Below, in pieces: positions 35,526 to 44,432 of a DNA stretch of 61,774 nt. Made by a program: the position numbers and the translations under genes. Under the pieces are notes generated by a model. The model saw nothing but the letters and a program-made list of their open reading frames with translations. It was not told the origin of the DNA and did not search any database. The stretch is from assembly GCA_022510525.1 (NCBI GenBank), contig JAFLTH010000005.1, positions 4,754-66,527 on the forward strand. The letters are read 5' to 3'. Origin of the DNA: Lachnospiraceae bacterium (GTDB lineage Bacteria; Bacillota; Clostridia; Lachnospirales; Lachnospiraceae). The number at the start of each line of letters is the position of its first letter. Position 1 is the first letter of the stretch.

Positions 35526-37180
35526 ATATATGAACTCTCCCTAATTTTTTTGCGTACTTCCAAAAACACTCCAGGTGACACGCTAATCTCATCAATTCCT
35601 ATTCTTATCAGTCTTTCCGTAACCTCGGTATCCGCTCCAAGCTCCCCGCATACGCCTATCCACTTGCCTTCCTTATGGATAGCTTCCGCGGACATCTCTA
35701 TAAGTTTAAATATTGCATCATGATGAGGATTAAAAAATGGCTGGACATTCCGATTCTGTCTGTCTATCGCCAGTGTATACTGGCTTAAATCGTTAGTCCC
35801 TATACTGAAAAAATCCGCTTCCTTCGCCAGCTTATCGCTTATCAGGGCTGCTGCCGGTGTTTCAATCATAACACCAATCTCTACCCCTTCTTTATAGGCT
35901 ATTCCTTCCTTCTTAAGCTCTCTTTTAACCTGTCCCGCTATTTCCCTGACCATCTGGATTTCCTCCGGTGCAATTATCATCGGTATCAATATTGACAGAT
36001 TTCCATATATTCCCGCTCTGTATAACGCTCTAAGCTGGGTTTTGAAAATTTCAGGACTGCTTAGACATATTCTGACAGCCCTATACCCAAGTGCCGGATT
36101 TTCTTCATCATCCAGTCTGAAATAATCGGCTTTCTTATCCGCTCCTATATCCATCGTCCTGATTATAACCTTTTTATCACCCATTTTTTCAAGGACCTGT
36201 CTATATACGCTAAACTGCTGTTCTTCTGTCGGAAAATCGTTATTCTCAAGATATAAGAATTCACTTCTGAAAAGCCCTATGCCTTCGGCGTCATTCGCTA
36301 TAGCGGCGTCAACATCCCGCAAATTTCCGACATTTGCATAAAGGCGTATTTTTTTCCCATCAAGGGTTATACTTTCTTTTCCTTTAAAAGTACTTAGTTC
36401 TTTCTTCCGCTTTTGTATTCTGTTTATTTTTTCGCGATATTCCGAATACATATCTTCGTCAGGATCTATATAGGCCACTCCGTTTTCACCATCCAGAATA
36501 GCCGTATGTCCATCATACGGTTTAAGCCCTTCAATACTTTCAATCGAAACAATTGCGGGAATCGCCATACTTTTTGCCAGAATAGATGTATGGGAATCAG
36601 GTGAACCCTGTTCCAGCATAAAACCAAGCAGCTTGTCTCCCGGAAAGCGAATCGTATCGGACGGCGTAAGGTTCTTAGCCGCCAATATTGCGGGTTCGTC
36701 CAGATTTATAACTTTAACCGCATCGCTTACATCCCGATCGGCTTTATCCTTATCGGAAATCAGCCGTATTACTCTTCCTGACACGTCCTCTATATCCGAG
36801 GCACGCTCTTTCATGTAGCTGCTGTCCATTTCCTGAAACATACCGGAAAACTTTTTCCCGGTCTGCCATACTGCATATGCGGCATTAATCTTTTCATCAG
36901 CTATCATTTTCTCTACAGACTTTATAAACTCACCATCCTCAAGTATCATACGGTGAGCCTCAAAAATAGCGGCATTTTCTGCACCTATATCCGCTAAAGC
37001 CTTGTCATACAATGATTTTAGCTGTAAGACCGCCTTTTTATTTGCCTCTCTGTAATGTTCTATTTCTTTTTCGGGATTATCCGTATTGTACCGCTCTATC
37101 CTTGGCTCATCCTGGTCATAATAATGAATCTTTCCTATACAGATATCCTTAAATACGCTCTTTCCATACAGAGTAACCAT
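35513..37180 (-). CDS. ptsI: Phosphoenolpyruvate-protein phosphotransferase (PTS enzyme I)
   Basis: Enzyme I takes phosphate from PEP and passes it to HPr to power sugar uptake. The 555-residue protein has the phosphohistidine site GSPDSHTSILAKSM (H197), and a PEP-utilising C-terminal barrel with LFRSEFLYLE, IRTMDIGADK and SIGTNDLSQYTLA. It is about 15-20 residues shorter than most. No ptsH is adjacent. It follows the ATPase gene of the tryptophan-type ABC transporter by 21 bp. Confidence 0.94.
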   Translation of the reverse strand: MVTLYGKSVFKDICIGKIHYYDQDEPRIERYNTDNPEKEIEHYREANKKAVLQLKSLYDKALADIGAENAAIFEAHRMILEDGEFIKSVEKMIADEKINAAYAVWQTGKKFSGMFQEMDSSYMKERASDIEDVSGRVIRLISDKDKADRDVSDAVKVINLDEPAILAAKNLTPSDTIRFPGDKLLGFMLEQGSPDSHTSILAKSMAIPAIVSIESIEGLKPYDGHTAILDGENGVAYIDPDEDMYSEYREKINRIQKRKKELSTFKGKESITLDGKKIRLYANVGNLRDVDAAIANDAEGIGLFRSEFLYLENNDFPTEEQQFSVYRQVLEKMGDKKVIIRTMDIGADKKADYFRLDDEENPALGYRAVRICLSSPEIFKTQLRALYRAGIYGNLSILIPMIIAPEEIQMVREIAGQVKRELKKEGIAYKEGVEIGVMIETPAAALISDKLAKEADFFSIGTNDLSQYTLAIDRQNRNVQPFFNPHHDAIFKLIEMSAEAIHKEGKWIGVCGELGADTEVTERLIRIGIDEISVSPGVFLEVRKKIRESSYIWNR

Positions 37181-37201
37181 CGTAAAACCCCTCGTTCAAC
37201 T

Positions 37202-38005
37202 CTATCTCGACAACAATATCCTGTCATTATCCAGCTGCCTGCCCGCACATATCTGAAACTGTTTAAGCAGATCATCTATCGTCAACTGCTCTCTTTCTTC
37301 CCCTTTGACGTCCAGCACTATATTTCCGCCATCCATCATAAGCGTCCTATTTCCCATTTCAAGCGCCTGATGCATATTGTGTGTAACCATCAGACAGGTA
37401 ATCTTCCTCTTGGCAATAATCTCTTTGGTCAACTCCAGCACTTTGGCAGCCGTTGCCGGATCAAGAGCCGCAGTATGCTCGTCAAGCAGAAGAATTTTAG
37501 GCGTCACCATAGTTGCCATAAGCAGCGTAAGTGCCTGTCTCTGACCGCCTGAAAGCAGTCCCACCGGCTGTTTCATCCGATCCTCCAGCCCCATATTCAG
37601 CAAGGATAGCTGTTCCCTGAACTTCTGCTTTTCTTTACTGTTTATCCTGCTGAAATATGCATGTCTTGCCGTAGATGCCCTAAGATACGCAAGCGCCATA
37701 TTTTCCTCAATTGTCATATGCGGTGCGGTGCCCTTAAGCGGGTCCTGAAAAAGATGTCCTATCACCTTACTTCTTAGATATTCTTTCTTGTAGGTAATAT
37801 TTTCACCGTCTAATATGATCTGTCCTTCATCCACATAAAAATTACCCGTAATCGCATTAAAAAGAGTGGATTTCCCGGCTCCGTTGCTGCCCACAATTGT
37901 TGCAAAATCGCCGTCTTCAAGTTTAAGATTCACCTTATCAAGCGCCTTTTTTTCATTTACCGTACCGGGATTAAATGTTTTGGAGACATTCTTAATTGTC
38001 AGCAT
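37202..38005 (-). CDS. trpZ: ABC transporter ATP-binding protein (tryptophan-type uptake)
   Basis: The 267-residue ATPase has Walker A VGSNGAGKST, the signature LLSGGQRQALTLL and Walker B KILLLDEHTAAL. It belongs to the group that works with TrpX/TrpY-like subunits. The ATG at 38005 is preceded by a purine-rich AAGGGGGTGAAG. The frame extends nine codons further, into the permease gene, with no better site. It overlaps the permease gene by 14 bp. The substrate is inferred from the Trp T-box in front of the operon. Confidence 0.85.
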   Translation of the reverse strand: MLTIKNVSKTFNPGTVNEKKALDKVNLKLEDGDFATIVGSNGAGKSTLFNAITGNFYVDEGQIILDGENITYKKEYLRSKVIGHLFQDPLKGTAPHMTIEENMALAYLRASTARHAYFSRINSKEKQKFREQLSLLNMGLEDRMKQPVGLLSGGQRQALTLLMATMVTPKILLLDEHTAALDPATAAKVLELTKEIIAKRKITCLMVTHNMHQALEMGNRTLMMDGGNIVLDVKGEEREQLTIDDLLKQFQICAGRQLDNDRILLSR

Positions 38006-38945
38006 CAACTTCACCCCCTTTTCTGTTTGCACGGATTATCGCATTTTTTTGTTTGTAAAAAAGTGCTTTCTCTTTTAAGTACGGGAAGGCAATCGCCACT
38101 GCAACGATAATTGCGGAAACCAGCTTAAGCGCCTCCGCCGGTACATTCATTCTAAGTGCCAATGCCACTATAAAGCGGTAAAGGCAACTTCCAAGCACGA
38201 CACCAATGACTTTTCTAAGTACACTGCCTTTTCCTATAAGGGTTTCACCTATGATCAGGCTCGCAAGCGCGATTGTAACCATACCGGTTCCCAGATTAAT
38301 GTCGCAGGATTTCTGATACTGTCCAAGAATCGCTCCTGAAAGTGCAGTCAGTGCATTTGCCACACAAAGTCCTACCGTAATCATAAAAAGGGGATTGATA
38401 CTTGATGCGCGAACCATATATTCATTATCGCCTGTAGCACGAATTGATAAACCAAGCCTTGTATTTAAAAACCAGGCCAGCAGTATGCCTATAATAAGTA
38501 CGATTACAAACACGATCAAAAATTTATACCAGCTATTATACCATGATGCCGATATTTTATCTTTTGCCAGACTGAAAATCGTATCACAGGCAAAAAGATT
38601 GACATTGGATGAAAAGCCCATTACCGCTATATTGACTGTATACAGTCCTGTATTGACTATGATACCGGCCAAAATGGAAGGAACTCCCATTCTGGTCTGT
38701 AAAAAAGCCGTAACAAAGCCTGAACATATCCCCGCTCCCATAGCCGCAAAAAGCGCAAGAAACGGATGTCCTGATATCGTGACCATCGCACCCACCGCAC
38801 ACCCCAGGGTGAAGCAGCCGTCGGTGGAAAGGTCCGCAATATTTAAAATACTAAAAGATATAAACAAGGCCAGCGCAACCAGCGAATAAATACAGCCAAG
38901 CTCCAGTGCGCTTTGTAAAATTGACAATGTAAATATAGAACTCAT
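37992..38945 (-). CDS. trpY: ABC transporter permease (tryptophan-type uptake)
   Basis: The 317-residue protein has about eight to nine hydrophobic helices and belongs to the branched-chain-type permease family. Recognisable parts are FISFSILNIADLSTDGCFTLGCAVG and TGDNEYMVRASSIN. It lies between the lipoprotein gene and the ATPase gene. The gap of 87 bp after trpX contains no obvious terminator. Confidence 0.85.
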   Translation of the reverse strand: MSSIFTLSILQSALELGCIYSLVALALFISFSILNIADLSTDGCFTLGCAVGAMVTISGHPFLALFAAMGAGICSGFVTAFLQTRMGVPSILAGIIVNTGLYTVNIAVMGFSSNVNLFACDTIFSLAKDKISASWYNSWYKFLIVFVIVLIIGILLAWFLNTRLGLSIRATGDNEYMVRASSINPLFMITVGLCVANALTALSGAILGQYQKSCDINLGTGMVTIALASLIIGETLIGKGSVLRKVIGVVLGSCLYRFIVALALRMNVPAEALKLVSAIIVAVAIAFPYLKEKALFYKQKNAIIRANRKGGEVDADN

Positions 38946-39032
38946 TTAATCCCTCATTCGATTGTCCTAATTATTTTAAATAACTTACGCTATTTAATTG
39001 CTCAATTATATTATACTAAATACTATTGCTTA

Positions 39033-40208
39033 TTATTGAAACTCTTCCGCTGTCTGAATTTCAACTAATTTTGAACACATACTCTCAAACATACTATAAT
39101 CCAAGCCAATAGCTTCTGCTGTTTCGGTATTTACCGTGGCAATACCGTTATCCTGAGTTACAACTGCCGTAGAAGCCGGGTCTGCACCGTTTACCAGTAT
39201 TTCCACTACCATATCTGCGGTGGCAGTTCCAAGTTCTTCATAGTTTACGCCATAACCCATAAAAGCTCCGTTAAGTGCAAAGGAATCGGCTCCGGCATAG
39301 TGGGGAACTTTTGCATCAATGAATTTTTCATAGATTGCAAGCTCTGCTGTCATTACATTATTATCAGTCGGTGTAAAAATTGCGTCAACTCCTGCAGCAA
39401 CCAGTGCATCTGCAGCAAGTGAGATTTCACCGTTGTTGGTACCTGTTTTTTCAACTACCTCTATTCCTTTGTCCTCGCAGTAAGCCTTTGCATCCGCAAT
39501 AGCTGCCGTTGAGGAATCCTGACTTTTATCATAAAGAAGTCCTACTTTGGATATGTCAGGATTAGCTGCCAGCATTAAATCAAAAATTGCATTAGTGTCA
39601 AGCGCATCCGAAGTTCCTGTTATATTGGAGCCCGGTGCATCCATGCTTTCTACAAGACCTGCGCCTACAGGGTCAGATACTGCCGAGAATACTACCGGAA
39701 TCAGGCTTCCGTCATCCTTGGGATTCTCTGCGGTTGCATTCTGCATCACCATAGCAGTCGGTGTTGCCACCGGAACAATAATATCAACATTAGAAGCAAT
39801 AAGATCTGTAGCAATCTGGTTCATAACTGTGGAATCGGCCTGACCGTTATAGGTATAATCCGCATAATCAAACTCTATTCCAAGCTCTGCGCCCTTTGCA
39901 TCAAGCTCTGCCTGAACTGCAGCTACAATCTGATTCAAAGAAGCATCATCTACATACTGTACAATACCTACTTTGTAAGATGCACCGTCGTGATCTCCGC
40001 CTACGAGCTGCTCTTCTCCGCCTTCGGAAGCATTATCCTGATTATTCGTCTGTGAGTCGGTATCAGTCTGTGCCCCGTCATTTACCGTGTTATCTTCTGT
40101 CTGTGAATTATTTGACGAATTTCCGTCTGCTGCATTAGAACCGCAGCCTGCAAGTGTTGCAGCCATGGTTGCTGCCGTTAATAAAAGTGCCAAAGTTTTC
40201 TTTTTCAT
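39033..40208 (-). CDS. trpX: ABC transporter substrate-binding lipoprotein (tryptophan-type)
   Basis: The 391-residue protein has a lipoprotein signal ending LAGC (C22). A low-complexity S/N/D/Q linker (about 25-70) follows, then the TrpX-type binding domain (GIVQYVDDASLNQIVAAVQAEL, VPVATPTAMVMQNA, GYGVNYEELG). Family knowledge: these proteins bind tryptophan or related amino acids. The T-box leader with a UGG specifier directly upstream supports tryptophan. It starts the trpXYZ-like operon and has a GGAGG site. Confidence 0.88.
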   Translation of the reverse strand: MKKKTLALLLTAATMAATLAGCGSNAADGNSSNNSQTEDNTVNDGAQTDTDSQTNNQDNASEGGEEQLVGGDHDGASYKVGIVQYVDDASLNQIVAAVQAELDAKGAELGIEFDYADYTYNGQADSTVMNQIATDLIASNVDIIVPVATPTAMVMQNATAENPKDDGSLIPVVFSAVSDPVGAGLVESMDAPGSNITGTSDALDTNAIFDLMLAANPDISKVGLLYDKSQDSSTAAIADAKAYCEDKGIEVVEKTGTNNGEISLAADALVAAGVDAIFTPTDNNVMTAELAIYEKFIDAKVPHYAGADSFALNGAFMGYGVNYEELGTATADMVVEILVNGADPASTAVVTQDNGIATVNTETAEAIGLDYSMFESMCSKLVEIQTAEEFQ

Positions 40209-40235
40209 AATTTTTCCTCCTATTTTTAAATATCA

Positions 40236-40537
40236 AAAAACCGTCCCAAGCACAATGCCTGAGACGGTAATAAACTAAATTATTATCGCGGTACCACTCA
40301 AATTGACAAGACAGAATCTGCCTTAAGTCCACCTTTTACCATATACTCACCATATATGCCGCCTTGATAACGGGTACGGTTCCCGCCGGTACCTACTGAT
40401 ATTCAGCCCGGCCTCAAAAGTCCATTCGGTATAAGCACCATACTGCCTTCCACCACCGGCAGCTCTCTGTGACGGCTCTCCTATACTTACTACTCTTTCT
40501 CACAGGTTTAATTTTATTAAATTCTTACATTATAACT
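40236..40537 (-). ncRNA. T-box leader with tryptophan (UGG) specifier
   Basis: Reading the minus strand, the leader contains the distal stem-I motifs (AGAGAGCTGCCGG, GGTGGAAGGCAG). The specifier region GAATGGACTTTTGAG follows, with TGG at 40424-40422. Next come the T-box antiterminator core TGAGTGGTACCGCG (40300-40287), and a terminator hairpin ACCGTCTCAGGC/GCTTGGGACGGT followed by six Ts (40268-40235). Uncharged tRNA-Trp would pair with the specifier and let transcription proceed into trpX. It fills most of the 40209-40693 gene-free stretch. A hairpin at 40627 is the only other feature there. Confidence 0.92.
40240..40268 (-). terminator. Regulated terminator of the T-box leader
   Basis: A 12-bp stem with a 5-base loop is followed by a run of six Ts on the minus strand. 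It overlaps the 3' part of the antiterminator structure, which gives the usual either/or switch. Confidence 0.85.
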
Positions 40538-40543
40538 TATTCT

Positions 40544-40572
40544 ACCATAATCTATCTGTTACAAATTGTCAA
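40544..40572 (-). promoter_or_regulatory. Promoter of the T-box/trpXYZ operon
   Basis: A consensus TTGACA (40572-40567) and a TATGGT (40549-40544) are spaced by 17 bases on the minus strand. Transcription would begin near 40537, giving a leader of about 330 nt. Confidence 0.65.
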
Positions 40573-40626
40573 TACTATTTTTTCAGAAAATATGGTAATA
40601 TAAACGTAAGCCTACGGCTAACGCTA

Positions 40627-40649
40627 CAAGAATTGCTATGCAATTCTTG
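40627..40649. repeat. Perfect 10-bp hairpin related to that at 27681
   Basis: CAAGAATTGC and GCAATTCTTG pair around TAT. The core GCAAGAATTGC is shared with the hairpin at 27681-27705, so it may be a small dispersed palindrome. It lies about 45 bp before the PHP-domain gene. Confidence 0.55.
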
Positions 40650-40693
40650 CTACTCATTAAGGAACTCATTATGAAAGGCAAGGGGTGTTATAG

Positions 40694-41521
40694 ATGAAAA
40701 TAGACATGCACTGTCACACTAAAGAGGGGTCTCCCGACGGAAAAGTTACTCTTCTGGATAACATTGAATTACTTAAGGAACGCGGTTTTAACGGAATGCT
40801 GATCACTGACCATAATTCCTATAAGGCTTGCCGTTATTATAAAAATCTGGAAAATAAACCGGAGGATTTTACCGTACTTTGTGGGATTGAGTACGATACG
40901 TTAAACGCCGGACATATCATAGTGATTCTTCCAACCGATGTCTTCCCAAAGATCATGGAGCTGCGGGGTCTTCCTGTGGGACTTTTAATCGAAATAGTGC
41001 ATCACTATGGCGGAATATTGGGGCCTGCCCATCCATGCGGAGAAAAATTTTTAAGCACTTTTAACACACGAATCGGGAAAAAACTGAAAGAAGATTTAAT
41101 CAAAAGATTTGATTTTATTGAGACCTACAATGCCTGCGAAGACGATTACTCCAACTCTGATGCAAAAGAGCTCGCCAAAAAATATGACCTTCCCGAATTT
41201 GGCGGCAGCGATTCGCATAAAGAAGATTGTGTGGGCTGTGGCTACACAATCCTGAAGAAAAACGTCGCAAATGAAAGCGAGCTCATACAATATGTAAAAG
41301 AAGGACAAGCAACCAAAGCTGACGGAACACACTATTTCTTTACAACCAAACAAAAACTCGGAAAAGTAAATAATGTTTTGGTATATTCTTTCTGGTTCTA
41401 CAATAGATTCCTTGCATTTATGAGGAGTAATGCCAGAACGTTTGAACTTAAGAATAACAAACAGCTTCAGCCTGTCAGATACCGCAAGGTGAAATATATA
41501 GATTTATCGGAAGATGATTAA
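40694..41521 (+). CDS. PHP-domain phosphoesterase-like protein
   Basis: The 275-residue protein has the PHP metal-binding motif DMHCHT at residues 4-9. TDHNSY, an HHYGGILGPAHPCG segment and GGSDSHKE supply further metal ligands. PHP proteins hydrolyse phosphoesters with di- or trinuclear metal sites. This short stand-alone type is often annotated as PHP-domain protein or histidinol-phosphatase-like; its substrate is not known. GGGG in AAGGGGTG provides the ribosome-binding site. It is a single plus-strand gene facing the leftward CmpB gene. Confidence 0.85.
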   Translation: MKIDMHCHTKEGSPDGKVTLLDNIELLKERGFNGMLITDHNSYKACRYYKNLENKPEDFTVLCGIEYDTLNAGHIIVILPTDVFPKIMELRGLPVGLLIEIVHHYGGILGPAHPCGEKFLSTFNTRIGKKLKEDLIKRFDFIETYNACEDDYSNSDAKELAKKYDLPEFGGSDSHKEDCVGCGYTILKKNVANESELIQYVKEGQATKADGTHYFFTTKQKLGKVNNVLVYSFWFYNRFLAFMRSNARTFELKNNKQLQPVRYRKVKYIDLSEDD

Positions 41522-41528
41522 AGCATTG

Positions 41529-42443
41529 CTATCTGCCTATCTTTTCCATTACTACATTTTTTAATTCTTCAAATGTAACCTTGAATTTACTTGATACCAT
41601 GTCAGGATTGTTGATTATCATGTCACGCTCATAAAAGTCAAGCATTTCCTTGTAATTCTTCCGGTTCTCCATATAGAGATTGTAACGTGCCCGCAGTTCC
41701 GCTATTTCATCAAGAACATTGCTTACATAAGCTCCGGGCTTATTCTGAATTGTCTCTTTTATACTGCTAAAGCGTTGTGCAAGACTGTCTGCAAGCTCAT
41801 CCATTTTAAGCTCGCGCACCTGTCTTTTCTGCTCTTTTTCCTCATTATTTATAGCAATAATGACATCCAGCCTTCTCTGCATCCTTTCCATTTCCTCCTT
41901 AACTCTCTGCATCTTGGCCAGAACATCCCTAAGATCCAGAGCAGCCTTAAAGGACAGGGCAAAATCTCCCGCAATATAGATTGTCAGTATAAATGTAACA
42001 TAGCCCAATATATTGGGCGGTATTGACAACATAAAGGCTTCTATCGGCTGATGTATGACTTTGGTCATAAATATAGTCAAAAATCCCCAAACGATTGTTG
42101 AGCGGAGACAGATATGCCCCTTATAATTAAATTTTCTTTTGGAGTAATCCCAGTATCTGACATCAAACAGAGTATCCATAATAACTCCGACCACAAATTC
42201 AAGCGCCGTTGCGCCTATGCAGCCCGCAATATAGGTCAAAATAACATTGTCCTGAAACGGCAGGGAAACTATATACATCATAGTGGCTCCGCTTCCGTAT
42301 AAAGGCAGAAACGGACCTCTGATAAATCCACGATTGATAAACTGTCTGCTCCTGATAGAAACATTTGCAGATTCAAAACACCAACCAAGAAAGCAGTATG
42401 TGTAAAATATAAAAAGCCATTGAATCATACTATAAATGTGCAT
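41529..42443 (-). CDS. CmpB-like (PF06541) membrane protein
   Basis: The 304-residue protein has an N-terminal domain of about five membrane helices with the family hallmarks FYTYCFLGWCFES and RGFIRGPFLPLYGSGA. A long helical, probably coiled-coil, cytosolic tail (about 170-304) follows. Databases name the family putative ABC transporter permease, but no partner ATPase is adjacent and the function is not established. It lies 24 bp downstream of ylmH. Confidence 0.8.
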   Translation of the reverse strand: MHIYSMIQWLFIFYTYCFLGWCFESANVSIRSRQFINRGFIRGPFLPLYGSGATMMYIVSLPFQDNVILTYIAGCIGATALEFVVGVIMDTLFDVRYWDYSKRKFNYKGHICLRSTIVWGFLTIFMTKVIHQPIEAFMLSIPPNILGYVTFILTIYIAGDFALSFKAALDLRDVLAKMQRVKEEMERMQRRLDVIIAINNEEKEQKRQVRELKMDELADSLAQRFSSIKETIQNKPGAYVSNVLDEIAELRARYNLYMENRKNYKEMLDFYERDMIINNPDMVSSKFKVTFEELKNVVMEKIGR

Positions 42444-42467
42444 CTTGCTATCCTTCTCTATTGTATA

Positions 42468-43244
42468 TTATGCGAATATGCCTACCTCTACCCTGTCTTT
42501 TCCCTTTTTACTGACGCCGCTTTGCCCATAATACAAAAACTTTCCGTACCCTCTTACCGTTACGGCATCGTCTTTCTTTAGCTGATAACTGGTATTTTCT
42601 ACAAGAATTCCGTTTACAAAGATTTTACCGGAACAAAACAGGTCCTGACTACTGTTTCTTGAAATATTATATATCTTAGCGACAACTGCGTCAATTCTAA
42701 GAGAAGCGACTGTCAGAGATTCCGTTCTTGGTTCCGGCATTTCAAGCATGGCTTCCCCTTCCGGAATACGGCATATTACGTTAGTATGCTTAACCTGATT
42801 CAGATTATCGATAATGTAGTCAGCTATATTTTCATGGCAAAACAGGATGGCACCCTGCTCTTTGCCCCTAACAAAAATATCTCCTATTGTACTGCGCTCA
42901 ATCCCAAGGTTCATTAATGCACCAAGAAAATCTCTGTGTGTTAAATGTTCGGCAAATTTGGGTGTTGAAGGGCGTATTTCTATGTGTGTGATTGGAAACG
43001 GCTCATCATAGCCAAGATTATCGGGACTGCCAAAGCGTACGATTTTGCGTTCGCACATGGGCGAACCACCGTTCATACTGTAACCGGCATACGAGACTTC
43101 CCTTTCAACCGCATAGAAAACCTGCTGCTCTGATAAGCCTAAAAAGGGAGTGTAGGTGTAGATGCCGCGGGTATAGGATTTGTCGGCAAGCTCCAGTATG
43201 CGTTTTTTCAGTTGTTGCAGGTCTTTTTCACCGGTTAGGGGCAT
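42468..43244 (-). CDS. ylmH: YlmH-type S4-domain RNA-binding protein
   Basis: The 258-residue protein has the YlmH N-terminal region (PFLGLSEQQVFYAVERE), the central RDFLGALMNLGIERSTIGDI, and a C-terminal S4 domain (about 180-240) ending VRGYGKFLYYG. Bacillus YlmH sits in the division cluster and acts in ribosome quality control. Here it stands alone with the CmpB gene. A 7-bp hairpin (AGCATAG/CTATGCT, 43260-43278) lies just upstream of the start. Confidence 0.9.
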   Translation of the reverse strand: MPLTGEKDLQQLKKRILELADKSYTRGIYTYTPFLGLSEQQVFYAVEREVSYAGYSMNGGSPMCERKIVRFGSPDNLGYDEPFPITHIEIRPSTPKFAEHLTHRDFLGALMNLGIERSTIGDIFVRGKEQGAILFCHENIADYIIDNLNQVKHTNVICRIPEGEAMLEMPEPRTESLTVASLRIDAVVAKIYNISRNSSQDLFCSGKIFVNGILVENTSYQLKKDDAVTVRGYGKFLYYGQSGVSKKGKDRVEVGIFA

Positions 43245-43437
43245 GGTTTTCTCCGTAATAGCATAGTTTTGCTATGCTTTGCTTATAAGTGAAATATTTA
43301 CTTAGTTTAAATAGCATCAATGTGGTAATTATATCAGATATATAAAAATATTGAAATATTTTAAGGTATTTTAATATTTATGCTCTTATAAATTTTACAA
43401 CACTATTTTTTATATTTATTTAAGAATTTAATTTTAT

Positions 43438-43478
43438 AAAGGAAGGTGTCATCTGCTACGGCAGATGGACCTTCCTTT
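43438..43478. terminator. Strong hairpin in the divergent ylmH-fic region
   Basis: AAAGGAAGGT-GT-CATCTGC pairs with GCAGATG-G-ACCTTCCTTT around a TACG loop, followed by Ts in either direction. The 387-bp stretch 43245-43631 has no gene. It is AT-rich apart from this hairpin and one at 43260. The hairpin is not at the end of any recognised gene, so it may end a small RNA or act as an attenuator. Confidence 0.55.
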
Positions 43479-43631
43479 TAAATCACATCCGGCAATTCAT
43501 ATCATCAGTAAATGTTCCTAAGGACGTGAATTATTTTTTCTATAAATTACACCACCACAAACAACCCTTTATATGATACAATGGGTACTGACAGATAAAT
43601 GAATGTCTGCGAAAGGAGCATTGCTATCAAA

Positions 43632-44405
43632 ATGACCAATTATGAAAAATCTATAGCCCTGTGGCAACAAAAAAATATAACAACCGATGCCGAGCTTGCA
43701 GAGGCTTTAAACGGACATAGCATTGCATTTGCCTATCACTCCGGCAAACTGGAAAATGAAAATATCACCTACAATGATACCAGAGAAATTTTTGAGCATG
43801 ATGGGGTAACATCCTATACCGGAGATTTACAGACATTATTTGAAATCCGTAATGCTAAGAATGCAAATGAGCTGCTCCTGTCTGCCTTTAACAAAAAACT
43901 TGCATTTGATGAATCTCTTATAAAAGAATTCCATAAAAGTCTTACACAGAACACCTATGATACACGCCGCTGGCAGCTTGGAGAACGCCCCGGAGAATAT
44001 AAATTACATGACTATGTAACAGGAAAAGATGAAATAGGAGCTGCTCCGGAAGATGTGGCGGAAGAAATTTCCGAATTGCTCGATGAACTTCAAGATATAG
44101 AAAATAAGAATGCCTTGATTTCTGCGGCATATTTTCATGCTAAATTTGAAAACATTCATCCATTTGCAGACGGAAATGGGCGCACCGGCAGGCTGGCAAT
44201 GAACTATTTTCTTATCGTTCACAACCATCCGCCGATTATTATCCATGAAGAAGACCGCAAGGCTTATTATACCGCGCTTGAAGTCTGGGACTCCGTACAA
44301 GACCTAGAGCCACTCTGTGCATTTCTTAAGGAACAGACGTCAAAAACATGGGCAAAACAGCTTGCGCGTGCAGAACATAAAAATACAAATAAATCCGGTA
44401 ATTAA
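43632..44405 (+). CDS. Fic-domain protein with N-terminal inhibitory helix
   Basis: From the ATG at 43632 the protein has 257 residues. The Fic active-site motif HPFADGNGRTGR is at residues 176-187. The N-terminal auto-inhibition motif (S/T)xxxE(G/N) occurs as SGKLEN at 37-42, making this a class II Fic protein. Such enzymes usually transfer AMP to target proteins when the inhibitory helix is released. No antitoxin gene is adjacent, consistent with built-in inhibition. An ATG 11 codons upstream is possible, but AAAGGAG lies after it. Confidence 0.87.
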   Translation: MTNYEKSIALWQQKNITTDAELAEALNGHSIAFAYHSGKLENENITYNDTREIFEHDGVTSYTGDLQTLFEIRNAKNANELLLSAFNKKLAFDESLIKEFHKSLTQNTYDTRRWQLGERPGEYKLHDYVTGKDEIGAAPEDVAEEISELLDELQDIENKNALISAAYFHAKFENIHPFADGNGRTGRLAMNYFLIVHNHPPIIIHEEDRKAYYTALEVWDSVQDLEPLCAFLKEQTSKTWAKQLARAEHKNTNKSGN

Positions 44406-44432
44406 CATCCTGATAAACCGGTGTTCGAAATA

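Noticed and set aside
41096-41353. 85-codon minus-strand frame within the PHP gene
   Set aside because: Shadow of the PHP-domain coding sequence.
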